Numbered from the stretch's first letter, positions 34,490 through 44,864 are shown. The stretch: 64,000 nt of DNA from Spirosoma luteum DSM 19990 (GCF_000374065.1 NZ_KB893246.1:372001-436000), one strand, 5' to 3'. The notes: generated from the sequence alone by a model not told the origin. Made by a program: numbers and translations.

Positions 34490-36868
34490 ATGTCCACCTC
34501 CATCAAATGGATTTTTCTTCTTCTTTGCTGGCCGGTTATGGCCACTGCCCAGCTCCAGATCTCGCATCCGGTAACCCGCTTTGTGATGCAGCGCGGTGCT
34601 AACGGAAACGGGCAGTTGTACGTATCCGGGCGATTTACGGGTTTGGTAGATCGGGTAGAGGCCCAACTGGTACCGGTCGCAGCGGGTCAGGGGACGGCTA
34701 CGGGCTGGCAAGCGGTGCAGGTCAATCCAGCCAACAACGTTTTTCTGGGGTCCATTACCGGCGCTGGAGGCTGGTATGTACTGGAGGTTCGTACCCTACT
34801 GAACAATACGGTGGTGGAGCAAACAGCCGTTCAGCCAGTGGGCATCGGCGAAGTATTCGTCACCGCTGGACAGTCAAATTCGCGGGGCCTGGGTATTGGT
34901 GATAATGACCTGGGGACCAACACCGACCGGGTAAACGCAATAGACTCAATAAACCATTATTACCCACCGGGCAATACTCCACTCGTTTCATCCGGCGACC
35001 CTTCGCCCGTACCCCGTTTCGAAGCCTTAACCGCAACTAAGCGCGTGTTTCCGATGGCTGAAAGTTCGTGGGCATGGGGGGAATTGGGCGACTATATCGT
35101 TACCCGCTACAATGTCCCCGTCGCCTTCTACGTGACGGGCTGGGATGGATCCACCATAGAAAACTGGTTTAAGTCAGCTAACGGTCAGCCCACCTGTAAC
35201 CGGTACAACTGTACGGCTGGAGACTGGCCTAATTTGCAACCATACACCAATCTCAAAAATGTAATGCACTATTACCTGTCAGTGGCCGGAGTTCGGTCCG
35301 TATTATGGCAGCAGGGTGAAGCCGAATATGAATTCAACGGTTTTAGTAGCATTACTCCCTACGCGGATCAACTGACAAACGTGATTCAAAAATCGCGGCA
35401 GGACTTTGGCGGACGAAACTTACCCTGGATGGTAGCCAGAGCCTCTTTCGACGGAAGTGTAACGCGTCAGGCCGTTATCGACAAACAGAATCAGGTGATA
35501 AACACACCCGGTTTAAACGTCTTTCCGGGACCGAACAACGATAATTTTACGCTTCGCAATGCGGGCTCCAATGATGTACACTTTCGAAATAGTAGCCGTC
35601 CCTCGCCAAATCCGCAATACTACCTGAATAATAATACTATTCCGCCAGATATGGGTTTGTCAATTTTAGCCCGTAGCTGGAACAACAGTCTGGACAATGC
35701 TTTTTTTCAGAATACCCAACCCATCACGCCCGCACAATTTGCCATAACGGGCAATCTGGCTAAGTACGTTTTACCCGGTTCGGCCCTCGCCGTGCCCTTT
35801 GCTACGGTTGGCTCATTCAATAGCGACAATCAGTGGCAGGTGCAGTTACTCGATTCGTTAGGGCAGTACTTAAGTGTTCTGGGGAGTGGCGCTACCAGCC
35901 CAATTCAGGTCACGCTGCCCGGTAATTTGCAAAGCGGCCGCTTTCAGATTCGGGTGGTGGCTTCATCGCCCGTTCTACCGGCCGTACCATCCAATCTTTT
36001 CCAGATAACGAACCAGGCAGATGTTAGTCTGGCAATGGCTATCGACCAGCGAATACCGGATATCAATACACCCGTTACTATTAGTCTTACCGTTCGGAAT
36101 GATGGCATCGGTCAGGCAACAGGAGTAGTCGTTCGGGACCGGCTTCCGCCAAATCTGACGTTTGTTTCCTCAGCCGACTTCTCAGCGAATGAAGGGGTGC
36201 TGACCAGTTCGGCCATCACCATCAATGTCGGCGAAGCAAAAGTTCTGCGTTTTGTAGCGCAGCCAATGGCAGCGGGCATCTATCAAAATGCCGCTGAGGT
36301 AGCTCAGGAAACAAACACGGATAGTGATAGCCAGCCCAATTCCGGTACAGGCGATGGGCAGGACGATGCCGCTCAGGTAGATTTCCGAACCCGCCAGAGC
36401 GGTAATTCGCTGTTCGTATCGCCTAACCCTAATCAGGTACCGCTACCTGCCGTAGTTGGTAACCAGCCTGTTCCCGACCCTACCAAGGCGGATGTTAGCG
36501 TTAGTCTCGCCATCAACACCCGAACACCCAGGCCTAACGATGTAGTCACGTACACGCTCACCGTAAGAAATCAGGGTGGCCTGGCCGCGACGGGCTTATT
36601 CGTAACGGCTTACCTGCCTGCCGGTCAGGCGTTTGTGCCGGGCAATGACTTTGGCCTTTCGGGAGGTAACCCGGTTAGCGGCATAAGCAGCCTGGCGGCT
36701 GGCAGTAGTGTTTCGGTTCAATTCCGGGCTACTGTTACCACCGCTGGCTACAGTACCTGCAGTGCTCAGGTGACCGCCGTCAATGAAGCAGACCCCGATT
36801 CTACGCCCAATAATGGGACAACCAATGGGGAGGATGATACCGCACAGGTTGATTTAAGAGTGCAGTGA
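34490..36868 (+). CDS. secreted SGNH/sialate-O-acetylesterase-like protein with DUF11 repeats
   Basis: A 792-residue exported protein with a signal peptide (about residues 1-21). The region of about residues 115-400 resembles the sialate O-acetylesterase SGNH fold: VTAGQSNSRGLG carries the nucleophile Ser, and a QQGEAEY segment follows. The C-terminal part has two DUF11-type Ig-like repeats (near 510-630 and 665-790), each ending with a similar DxDSxPNxGTxxGxDDxAQVD stretch. No C-terminal sorting motif is visible. It may deacetylate a glycan at the cell surface; the substrate cannot be told. The gene precedes the DUF1549/DUF1501 pair, 144 bases away. Confidence 0.75.
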   Translation: MSTSIKWIFLLLCWPVMATAQLQISHPVTRFVMQRGANGNGQLYVSGRFTGLVDRVEAQLVPVAAGQGTATGWQAVQVNPANNVFLGSITGAGGWYVLEVRTLLNNTVVEQTAVQPVGIGEVFVTAGQSNSRGLGIGDNDLGTNTDRVNAIDSINHYYPPGNTPLVSSGDPSPVPRFEALTATKRVFPMAESSWAWGELGDYIVTRYNVPVAFYVTGWDGSTIENWFKSANGQPTCNRYNCTAGDWPNLQPYTNLKNVMHYYLSVAGVRSVLWQQGEAEYEFNGFSSITPYADQLTNVIQKSRQDFGGRNLPWMVARASFDGSVTRQAVIDKQNQVINTPGLNVFPGPNNDNFTLRNAGSNDVHFRNSSRPSPNPQYYLNNNTIPPDMGLSILARSWNNSLDNAFFQNTQPITPAQFAITGNLAKYVLPGSALAVPFATVGSFNSDNQWQVQLLDSLGQYLSVLGSGATSPIQVTLPGNLQSGRFQIRVVASSPVLPAVPSNLFQITNQADVSLAMAIDQRIPDINTPVTISLTVRNDGIGQATGVVVRDRLPPNLTFVSSADFSANEGVLTSSAITINVGEAKVLRFVAQPMAAGIYQNAAEVAQETNTDSDSQPNSGTGDGQDDAAQVDFRTRQSGNSLFVSPNPNQVPLPAVVGNQPVPDPTKADVSVSLAINTRTPRPNDVVTYTLTVRNQGGLAATGLFVTAYLPAGQAFVPGNDFGLSGGNPVSGISSLAAGSSVSVQFRATVTTAGYSTCSAQVTAVNEADPDSTPNNGTTNGEDDTAQVDLRVQ

Positions 36869-37012
36869 CGGCTTTATAAGCCTGGTGGAACCCCGCTCAT
36901 TATGAACAGTTTATGCTGAGCAAGCGTTAATTTTACGACAATCGTTACTTTTATTAGTACAAAACTCCGTTAACCTGCTTTTAGGTTTAGGAGATAGTTG
37001 TCGTTTAATCGT

Positions 37013-39817
37013 ATGAAATCGCAGTGGCTTTTTGTTGGCGTAGCAGGAGTTTGCATTGCCCTGCTCTTATCATCGTTTCCCGGCATTTTCGAGAAACAGG
37101 TGAACTACAATACCCAGATAAAGCCGTTGCTGAACAAGAATTGCATCACCTGTCATGGTGGAGTAAAAAAAGCGGCTGGCTTTTCACTGCTCTTCAAACA
37201 GGAAGCCTTATCTCCCGCAAAATCAGGTAAACTGGCCATTGTTCCCGGTGATGCCGATGCCAGCGAGATGATTCGTCGGTTGACCCTGACGGACCCTGAT
37301 GAACGAATGCCCCTCGACCATCCGGCCCTGAAACCCGATGAAATTGAGCTGCTTCGCCGGTGGATTGACCAGGGGGCCAAATGGGGCGACCATTGGGCTT
37401 ATCAACCCGTTGAAAGGCCTGATGTTCCTGCCACGGGAAGCTTTTGGAGTCGCTTTACAACCTATATTCCTGGTCATGGTAAAGCCGGTTGGGCAACCAA
37501 TGAAATTGACCACTTTATTCTTGACAAACTAGAGCAGGAAGGCTTAAAACCCTCCCCCGAAGCAGACCGGGCTACCCTAATCAGGCGGGTATCGCTCGAT
37601 TTGACAGGTCTTCCCCCCACAGAAAAGGAAGCCGCTAATTTTATCAATGATACTTCTCCCGACGCCTACGAAAATGTAGTTGACCGCTTGCTTAAGTCCC
37701 CGGCTTATGGCGAACGATGGGCTGGAATGTGGCTTGATTTAGCCCGTTATGCCGACACAAAAGGGTATGAGCGGGACCCTGGCCGCAAAATATGGCGATA
37801 CCGTGACTGGCTGATAAAGGCATTTAACGATGACAAGCCCTTCAATAAATTTACGGTGGAGCAACTGGCCGGTGATTTATTACCAGCCCGCGACAATGGA
37901 CTGCCTACCGATGACCAGTTCATAGCAACCGGTTTTCACCGGAACACGATGAACAACGATGAAGGAGGTACGCAGGATGAAGAATTTCGGGTGGCGGCTG
38001 TCATTGATCGGGTAAACACCACCTGGGATGTGTGGCAGGGGACAACCTTCGCCTGTATTCAGTGCCATAGCCACCCCTATGACCCTTTTACGCATGATGA
38101 ATATTATAAGTTTATGGCGTTTTTCAATAACGCCCGTGATGAAGATGTGACGAGTGATACGCCCACGCTCCGCTTCTATAAACCTGATGATTCGCTCAAA
38201 GTCATTTCCTTACAGCAATTTATTAAAACGACGGTTGCCAATCCTAAACAGGCGCAAAAAACGGTGAATCAGGTTACGAAACTCGTTCGAACGGTAGAAC
38301 CTAAAATCAATTCGCACGATTTCGACCAACTGGTCAATGCTTCGTTGCTGGATGCCAAGTACGTTGGTTTTCAGGATAAGGGGTCTACCCGGATTAAAAA
38401 CGTAACCCTCACCGGGCGGCCCCGGCTGTTGATAGCATGGGGGACAAAAGCCACTAACGCCACCGTCACCATTCGGCAGGACAAACTCGATGGACCGGTT
38501 TTGGCGCGTGTTCCTGTACCCAAAACCGGTAGCCAGGGAAACGACACCATTCAAATGATTCCGTTGCCAGAGGTCCAGGGGAAGCACAACCTCTATTTGT
38601 CCCTGAACAGCCCGACTTCGCCTAAAGATTGGGTACAGATAAAGTGGGTATCCTTTCAGCCCGTGCTACCCGGACAGCCTTTAGAAGCTATTGGCGAAAA
38701 AGACCAGCTTCTGCTGGACATTCTGAACGCCGATGCACCCCAGACACCCATCATGCTTGACGGTACCGACGATTTAGCCCGCGAAACGCACGTTTTCGAA
38801 CGGGGAAACTGGCTGGTGAAAGGCAAAAAAGTATTACCTGATGTGCCGAAATCGTTTCCGGCGATGGCGCCTGGTTTACCTAAAAACCGGCTTGGGATGG
38901 CCCGGTGGCTGGTAGACCGGACTAATCCGCTCACAGCGCGTGTTGTAGTAAACCGCTTCTGGGAACAGTTATTCGGAACGGGGATTGTTGAAACCGTTGA
39001 GGACATGGGTACGCAGGGAATCCCACCTACCCATCGCGAACTGCTTGATTACTTAGCCGTTGAGTTCATGGAAACCGATCGGTGGAGCATGAAGAGACTG
39101 TTGAAAAAGATAGTCATGTCAGCCACTTACCGACAACAATCCAGTGCATCTCCCGAATTGGTAGCCAAAGACCCTTACAACAGGCTACTGGCCCGGGGGC
39201 CTCGTGTTCGTTTATCGGCCGAAGCGGTGCATGATCAGGCACTGGCAATAAGTAAGTTATTGAGTCAGAAAATGTATGGTCCCAGCGTGATGCCCAGTCA
39301 GCCGGATGGTATCTGGCAATCACCCTACGATGGCGAAACGTGGAAGCAGAGCACGGGCGAAGACCGATATCGCCGTGCTTTATACACCTACTGGAAACGC
39401 ACGGCTCCTTACCCGTCAATGGTAACATTCGATAGCCCCAGCCGGGAGTTTTGCCAGCTTCGTCGGTTACGCACCAATACGCCATTACAGGCGCTGGTAA
39501 CGCTCAACGACCCTGTCTATGTAGAAGCAGCCCAACATTTGGCCGACTATATGATTGCCCATGGCAAGTCGCCGGAAGGGCAAATCCAGGCCGGTTTCCG
39601 GCAGGTCATGCTGCGCGATCTACCCTCAAAAAAGCTGGCGGTTCTGGTTCGGCTTTATCGGACAACGGAGCAACATTATCGGGAGAGGCCGGGGGAAGCC
39701 GAAAATTTGCTGGATAGACCCGGCTTCGACTGTACGAAGGTTTCGCCCCAACTGGCAGCCTTGACCGTGACGGCCAATACCATGCTGAACCTGGATGAAG
39801 TGATTACGAAGGAATAG
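37013..39817 (+). CDS. PSCyt1-DUF1549-DUF1553 cytochrome-like protein
   Basis: A 934-residue exported protein. After an N-terminal membrane/signal segment comes a planctomycete-type cytochrome domain (CITCH near residue 45), then DUF1549 with a second CXXCH (CIQCHSHPYDPF) and the NEIDHFILDKL entry motif, and a C-terminal DUF1553 region (NRFWEQLFGTGIV, TPLQALVTLNDP). The family is frequent in Planctomycetes and Bacteroidota and almost always paired with a DUF1501 gene, as here (12 bases away). Its chemistry is unknown; links to glycan use are suggested by context in other genomes. I use ATG 37013; TTG 36998 has a better-spaced GGAG and is an alternative. Confidence 0.85.
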   Translation: MKSQWLFVGVAGVCIALLLSSFPGIFEKQVNYNTQIKPLLNKNCITCHGGVKKAAGFSLLFKQEALSPAKSGKLAIVPGDADASEMIRRLTLTDPDERMPLDHPALKPDEIELLRRWIDQGAKWGDHWAYQPVERPDVPATGSFWSRFTTYIPGHGKAGWATNEIDHFILDKLEQEGLKPSPEADRATLIRRVSLDLTGLPPTEKEAANFINDTSPDAYENVVDRLLKSPAYGERWAGMWLDLARYADTKGYERDPGRKIWRYRDWLIKAFNDDKPFNKFTVEQLAGDLLPARDNGLPTDDQFIATGFHRNTMNNDEGGTQDEEFRVAAVIDRVNTTWDVWQGTTFACIQCHSHPYDPFTHDEYYKFMAFFNNARDEDVTSDTPTLRFYKPDDSLKVISLQQFIKTTVANPKQAQKTVNQVTKLVRTVEPKINSHDFDQLVNASLLDAKYVGFQDKGSTRIKNVTLTGRPRLLIAWGTKATNATVTIRQDKLDGPVLARVPVPKTGSQGNDTIQMIPLPEVQGKHNLYLSLNSPTSPKDWVQIKWVSFQPVLPGQPLEAIGEKDQLLLDILNADAPQTPIMLDGTDDLARETHVFERGNWLVKGKKVLPDVPKSFPAMAPGLPKNRLGMARWLVDRTNPLTARVVVNRFWEQLFGTGIVETVEDMGTQGIPPTHRELLDYLAVEFMETDRWSMKRLLKKIVMSATYRQQSSASPELVAKDPYNRLLARGPRVRLSAEAVHDQALAISKLLSQKMYGPSVMPSQPDGIWQSPYDGETWKQSTGEDRYRRALYTYWKRTAPYPSMVTFDSPSREFCQLRRLRTNTPLQALVTLNDPVYVEAAQHLADYMIAHGKSPEGQIQAGFRQVMLRDLPSKKLAVLVRLYRTTEQHYRERPGEAENLLDRPGFDCTKVSPQLAALTVTANTMLNLDEVITKE

Positions 39818-39829
39818 AAGTCAATAAGC

Positions 39830-41332
39830 ATGAACAAACTCCTGCAAGAACTACAACAAGCTGCTGCCGAGCGTGAAACCCGGCGGCATTTTTTGCACAC
39901 CTGCTCAACAGGTCTGGGCGCAATGGCATTTGGTTCGCTTTTGCAGGGATGTAACTTCCTGACTAACAATGAGCGGCAAAATAATACCGTGGGTTCTACA
40001 ATTCAATCCGATGAACCAACGGCCCCGCATCCATCAGCTTACCTGCCTAAAGCGCAACGGGTCATTTACATACATATGGCTGGGTCGCCGAGTCAGTTGG
40101 AGTTGTTCGATTACAAGCCAGAACTGGCGAAATACGACGGTAAGGACTGCCCGCAGGAATTACTGACGGGTAAAAAGTTTGCGTTTATCCGGGGGGTTCC
40201 CAAAATGTTGGGGCCACAGGGTAAGTTTGCCCAGCATGGCAACTCAGGGGCATGGGTATCAGACTATTTACCTCATTTGCAGGGCGTAGTAGACGATATT
40301 ACCTTTCTCAAAGCCATGCATACAGATCAGTTCAACCACGCCCCCGCGCAGTTGCTGATGCACACAGGCAGTGCCCGGCTGGGTCGACCCAGTATGGGGT
40401 CGTGGGTAACGTATGGACTGGGAACTGAAAATGATAACCTGCCGGGCTATATCGTTTTGGCATCGGGTGGCAAGCAACCCGACGCGGGAAAATCGGTTTG
40501 GGGTAGTGGCTTTCTACCCACTGTTTATCAGGGTGTGCAGTGCCGCACTGACGGTGACCCGGTCCTTTTCGCTTCGGACCCATCGGGTATGAACCGCGAC
40601 ATTCGGAAGCAAACCATCGACGCCATCAGCGAAATTAATCAACAGCAGTACGACGATGTGAAAGACCCCGAAATTCTGACCCGCATCGCCCAGTATGAAC
40701 TGGCGTTTCGGATGCAGATGTCAGTGCCAGATGCCATGGCCATCAAAAACGAGCCCCAGTATATTTTGGATAGCTACGGTGTCGACCCAAATAAAGGATC
40801 CTTTGCCCGAAACTGCCTGCTGGCCCGCCGGCTGGTAGAACGCGGTGTGCGCTTCGTACAGCTTTTCGACTGGGGCTGGGATACCCACGGTACCAGTTCT
40901 GACGGGTCCATTGATATTGGACTGAAAGATAAATGCCGCGAATCGGACCAGGCCGTTGCTGCGTTGCTGAAAGACCTGAAACAGCGTGGTTTGCTGGATG
41001 ATACGCTGGTAGTTTGGGGTGGTGAGTTTGGCCGTACACCCATGCAGGAAAATCGGGATGGGCAGGTATTACCCTTCATGGGCCGCGACCACCATCTCGA
41101 AGCCTTCACCGTCTGGATGGCGGGTGGTGGCGTCAAGAAAGGGTTTTCTTTCGGTGAGACCGATGATATTGGCTACTACGGCGTGAAAGATAAAGTGCAT
41201 ATCCACGATTTGCAGGCGACCATACTGCACCTGCTCGGCTTTGACCATACTAAGTTAACCTACCAGTTTCAGGGTCGCCCTTTCCGCCTAACCGATGTAG
41301 CGGGAAAGATTGTAAGGCCCATACTGGCCTAA
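39830..41332 (+). CDS. DUF1501 protein with Tat signal
   Basis: A 500-residue protein with a twin-arginine leader (ETRRHFLHTC, hydrophobic core, then LLQGC near residue 42) and a DUF1501 body of the alkaline-phosphatase-like fold: YIHMAGSPSQLELFDYKP near the start, DWGWDTHG and VWGGEFGRTPMQ later. It is probably exported folded with bound metal. It partners the upstream DUF1549/DUF1553 protein; the substrate is unknown. Its stop codon overlaps that of the convergent SulP gene by 4 bases. Confidence 0.88.
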   Translation: MNKLLQELQQAAAERETRRHFLHTCSTGLGAMAFGSLLQGCNFLTNNERQNNTVGSTIQSDEPTAPHPSAYLPKAQRVIYIHMAGSPSQLELFDYKPELAKYDGKDCPQELLTGKKFAFIRGVPKMLGPQGKFAQHGNSGAWVSDYLPHLQGVVDDITFLKAMHTDQFNHAPAQLLMHTGSARLGRPSMGSWVTYGLGTENDNLPGYIVLASGGKQPDAGKSVWGSGFLPTVYQGVQCRTDGDPVLFASDPSGMNRDIRKQTIDAISEINQQQYDDVKDPEILTRIAQYELAFRMQMSVPDAMAIKNEPQYILDSYGVDPNKGSFARNCLLARRLVERGVRFVQLFDWGWDTHGTSSDGSIDIGLKDKCRESDQAVAALLKDLKQRGLLDDTLVVWGGEFGRTPMQENRDGQVLPFMGRDHHLEAFTVWMAGGGVKKGFSFGETDDIGYYGVKDKVHIHDLQATILHLLGFDHTKLTYQFQGRPFRLTDVAGKIVRPILA

Positions 41333-43167
41333 GCGTGGTCCTGCACGTTTTCTTTAATCCAGATCAGGCACTCCCGAAAATTGGCAAAAACGTGCTCTTC
41401 GGGTACCAGGTTTGGGATTAGCTTTATTCGTTGAAGCATGAGTTTAGGCTGTTGCTGTATTCCCGCAATTAAAACGGTTTTACCACTATTTGCCAGACTG
41501 TTCAATACCTCTTCCATAGCATACAAACCTGATTGGTCCATGTAGGGTACCCGGTTCATCCGCACAATAACCCAGTGTGCCGTACCCGGAATTTGTTTGG
41601 CCAGTTGCTGGAAATCGGAGGTAGAGCCGAAAAACAACGGGCCGTTGATGTGTTTGATGAATACTTCCTCTTTCAGTTCTTCCGGAAAATCAAACTCATC
41701 GGTCCAGGTTTCGTCAGCAAGGGGAATAACATCCGATTCTTTGGCCGTAAGGTCGCCAATCTTTTTCATGAACATCAACGACGCGATTACCAGGCCAATA
41801 CCAACGGCGTATACCAAATTCCAGAACGTCGACAAAATAAGGACAACCAGCATAATGATAACTTCACTCTTCGGCATATATGGAATGGCTCGTAGACCCC
41901 GATAATCCATAACCCCAATACCCACCGTTATCAAGATACCTGACAGTACAGCAGCGGGAATTTGTGAAGCCACCGGACTCAGAACCAACAAAATTAATAG
42001 CACGAGAACCGCCGATATCATACCCGACAGCCGGGTTTTACCACCTGAGTTTATATTGACTACCGTACGAATGGTAGCACCTGCTCCTGGCAAACCACCA
42101 AACATAGCGGCTACACTATTGCCAATACCCTGTCCTACCAATTCGCGGTTGGGGTTGTGCCTGGTTTTGGTCATGTTATCGGCTACTACAGAGGTGAGCA
42201 GGGAATCAATACTACCCAACAGTGCCAGCGAGAGAGCCGTAAAAACGTACGGACTTAGTGCTGTAAAACTAAACCCGGTAAAAATTTCAAATACTGGTTG
42301 TGGCAAGCCGGATGGAATGACCTCAATGGGTTTGTAGGGTAGCCCAAATCCATACGCAATACCAGACATAACCAGAAGGGCCACCAGCGTACTCGGTATC
42401 TTTGTCGTTATCCGTTTGAAACCGTATATAATGAGAATAGTGCCTGCAGTCAGCATCACCTCCAGCCAACTAATATTTTTGACAGCACGGGGTATCATTT
42501 TCACGGCACCAATAACCCCACTACTCGCTTTGGCCGCCAATGATTGCGATTCCTGACGTATCTGTTCCGGTGTTACCAGCCTGGCTTTGCGAATCGTTTC
42601 CCTGAAATCTTCAATTACGTTTATGTTTTCTCCAGCTTCTTCTTTCAGAATGTCGTCCACAATAACCTCTTCTGCCTTGGGTTTGAATTGACTGACAAAG
42701 GCAGCATCTTCCTTTGGGTAATAGCCCAGTGAGGGAACAATCTGGGTAATAATGATGATAACACCAATGGCTGTCATAAACCCCGATACGACGGGATAGG
42801 GTATATACTTGATGTATTGCCCCATGCCTATGCTCCCCAGCACTACCTGAATAAGGCCAGACAGCAGAAAAACACTCATTATAAGTGGTAATGCTCTGGC
42901 TACATCACCTTCGTTTGCCGCTACAATGTTGGTAATAACAACCATACTAATGGCAGTCATTGGGGCCGTTGGACCGGATATCTGGGTATTTGTGCCACCA
43001 AGCAAAGCCGCAAAAAAGCAGATAAAAATAGCCCCATAAAGACCGGCACTAGGCCCAAGTCCTGAGCTTACACCAAATGCCAAAGCAAGTGGCAACGCCA
43101 CAATTCCAGCCGTAATACCGCCGAAAAAATCGCCCTTAACGTGGGTAAAATCGAACAATTTAGCCAT
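41329..43167 (-). CDS. SulP-family anion transporter with STAS domain
   Basis: A 612-residue inner-membrane transporter: a SulP core (residues ~1-480, with GGITAGIVALPLALAFG and the FGGLPGAGATIRT segment) and a C-terminal STAS domain (about 500-605, with MDQSGLYAMEEVL). An insert of about 60 hydrophilic residues sits near 165-225 inside the membrane domain. SulP proteins move sulfate, bicarbonate or dicarboxylates; the substrate is not evident. No carbonic anhydrase gene is adjacent. The upstream 259-base spacer shows no clear promoter box. Confidence 0.9.
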   Translation of the reverse strand: MAKLFDFTHVKGDFFGGITAGIVALPLALAFGVSSGLGPSAGLYGAIFICFFAALLGGTNTQISGPTAPMTAISMVVITNIVAANEGDVARALPLIMSVFLLSGLIQVVLGSIGMGQYIKYIPYPVVSGFMTAIGVIIIITQIVPSLGYYPKEDAAFVSQFKPKAEEVIVDDILKEEAGENINVIEDFRETIRKARLVTPEQIRQESQSLAAKASSGVIGAVKMIPRAVKNISWLEVMLTAGTILIIYGFKRITTKIPSTLVALLVMSGIAYGFGLPYKPIEVIPSGLPQPVFEIFTGFSFTALSPYVFTALSLALLGSIDSLLTSVVADNMTKTRHNPNRELVGQGIGNSVAAMFGGLPGAGATIRTVVNINSGGKTRLSGMISAVLVLLILLVLSPVASQIPAAVLSGILITVGIGVMDYRGLRAIPYMPKSEVIIMLVVLILSTFWNLVYAVGIGLVIASLMFMKKIGDLTAKESDVIPLADETWTDEFDFPEELKEEVFIKHINGPLFFGSTSDFQQLAKQIPGTAHWVIVRMNRVPYMDQSGLYAMEEVLNSLANSGKTVLIAGIQQQPKLMLQRIKLIPNLVPEEHVFANFRECLIWIKENVQDHA

Positions 43168-43426
43168 TGAAATTAGTGGGTTTAGTTAATGAGGGCACTT
43201 TATTACTCGTCAAATCCAGATTAAAAAAGGATTAAAACAAGTCTCTCATTTTTAAACCCGAAAAGTGCAGTATCCGTTACAAATAAGACAAAATAGTGTA
43301 ACGAAACAGAAATAGAAGGTGCGGGGCTGAATCAACATACTTTATTAATGCCATTCTGACGCTACCAATTCATAGTGGTATAACAGGAGTCATTTCCTTT
43401 GCCCCAATGGATTAACTTTACCTGCT

Positions 43427-43819
43427 ATGACACCTCAGACTATACTTTCGTGGTTATACCTAATCGGGGCGGCTATCTCGCAGACGGCCTGGGCCTATTC
43501 AATCAAATATATCCGGTGGGAGGCTTTAAAAGCGCTGCGCTGGAGTACCTTTTACCAGCTAGGTGTTAGCCTGCCTGCCCTGCTACCCTGGATAGGTTAC
43601 GTGGTTTTCGGCATTGTTAATACGGTGCTGCTGGCGGCTGCCATGCGTACCATTCCAACCACAACCGCCTTTGCGGTATGGATGGGGCTGTCGCTGATTT
43701 TCCTGAAAGCTGCGGATGTGATTTGGTTGAAACTTAGCTGGTCGTGGAGTGAGCTTTTTTTTATCCTGCTCATTACCATCAGTATCGTAGGCCTGAAACT
43801 ATCCGGCCCGGCAGACTAG
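43427..43819 (+). CDS. SMR/DMT-type small membrane transporter
   Basis: A 130-residue protein with four membrane spans. It has the small-multidrug-resistance layout: polar residues in the first helix (LIGAAISQTAWAYSIK), a short second helix and AVWMGLSLIFLKAADV in helix 3 to 4. The classical SMR glutamate in helix 1 is not visible at its usual place, so substrate export of cations cannot be assumed. It would work as a dimer in the inner membrane. Confidence 0.6.
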   Translation: MTPQTILSWLYLIGAAISQTAWAYSIKYIRWEALKALRWSTFYQLGVSLPALLPWIGYVVFGIVNTVLLAAAMRTIPTTTAFAVWMGLSLIFLKAADVIWLKLSWSWSELFFILLITISIVGLKLSGPAD

Positions 43820-43830
43820 TACAACCCACG

Positions 43831-44118
43831 CTAGTCCATCACTTTGGGCACTTCAAAAAACTGACCATCGTGCTGGGGCGCATTAGCCAGTGCCTGTTCA
43901 CGGGGTAATTGATTGGCTACAATGTCTTCCCTCAATACGTTCATTTCGTGAGAGATATGGGTTAACGGCTCAATACCCGTTGTATCTACTTCGTTCAGAT
44001 GCTCCATCCAGGTTAGCACTTCGTTCAGGCTGTTCAGCAGGTCGGCTTCTTCCTCAGGTCGCACCTCCAGCCGGGCCAAATGAGCTATTTTATGTAATGC
44101 TTCCTTATCTACTTGCAT
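43831..44118 (-). CDS. gatC: Asp/Glu-tRNA amidotransferase subunit C
   Basis: A 95-residue protein of normal GatC length. It has the IAHLARLEVRPEE start, the NEVLTWMEHLNEVDTTGIEP helix-turn and the VLREDIV end. GatC holds GatA and GatB together to convert Glu-tRNA(Gln) or Asp-tRNA(Asn) into the amide form. gatA and gatB are not in this window. It lies 20 bases after plsC. Confidence 0.92.
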   Translation of the reverse strand: MQVDKEALHKIAHLARLEVRPEEEADLLNSLNEVLTWMEHLNEVDTTGIEPLTHISHEMNVLREDIVANQLPREQALANAPQHDGQFFEVPKVMD

Positions 44119-44138
44119 GATTCAGTGAGGGAATAGGG

Positions 44139-44864
44139 TTAGAAAATTAGTTTCTTTTCGCCCATCAATTCATTATCAATTACTTTATACGTTTCGTGCT
44201 TCAGGGTTTCCAAGCTGGCCTGCGTCATACCTGCCGTTTCGATGGGTGGATGAACAACCGCCCGCAATGGGTGCCAGTGAAACCGAACCGGGCTTTTGTC
44301 GGGTAGTATCCGATAGTTATCCAAAAATGTGACAGGTACAATAGGCACCTGCTGCTGAATGGCCATGGTAAAAGCTCCGTCTTTAAACGGCATCATTTGC
44401 GGTGGCTCTTTGGTATGAATTCCCCCTTCGGGAAAAATCATGATACTCCGGCCTGATGCCAGGGTGCGTATGGACTTGGTCAGCGAGTAAGCCCTGCTGT
44501 TCGGTTGACTGCGGTCTACCTGAACGTGCAGTTTGGCAAACATGTAACCAAGCAGCGGAATATGCTTTACCTCACTTTTCCCGATAAAGGCGTAGTAGTT
44601 ATCCACAACAACACCCATCGCGGCAATATCGAGGTACGAAAAGTGGTTCGCGCAGAAGACATAAACGCCTGTCGGATCAGGTCGAAACCGGTATTCTATC
44701 CGAACTGGCATTCCTGCACAGATAAAGAACAGCTTCCCCCAGATACGATTGACTTTGTGCGCCAACGGTTTCCAGCTAGCCCGCTGTAAGAACACGAACT
44801 GAACTGGAAACAACACTATGTATAGAATAACAAACCAAAGGGCACACCATATCGTGTAAAGCAT
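44139..44864 (-). CDS. plsC: 1-acyl-sn-glycerol-3-phosphate acyltransferase
   Basis: Starting at ATG 44864 (MLYTIWC) gives 241 residues, standard for PlsC; the open frame extends 27 codons to a TTG. An N-terminal membrane segment is followed by the catalytic NHFSYLD motif (H-x4-D) and the acceptor motif FPEGGIH. It adds the second acyl chain to form phosphatidic acid at the inner membrane. It lies between purH and gatC, both on the same strand. Confidence 0.9.
   Translation of the reverse strand: MLYTIWCALWFVILYIVLFPVQFVFLQRASWKPLAHKVNRIWGKLFFICAGMPVRIEYRFRPDPTGVYVFCANHFSYLDIAAMGVVVDNYYAFIGKSEVKHIPLLGYMFAKLHVQVDRSQPNSRAYSLTKSIRTLASGRSIMIFPEGGIHTKEPPQMMPFKDGAFTMAIQQQVPIVPVTFLDNYRILPDKSPVRFHWHPLRAVVHPPIETAGMTQASLETLKHETYKVIDNELMGEKKLIF

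Noticed and set aside
34331..34711. 126-codon minus-strand frame over the start of the esterase gene
   Set aside because: It overlaps the signal peptide region of a supported gene and has no family features.
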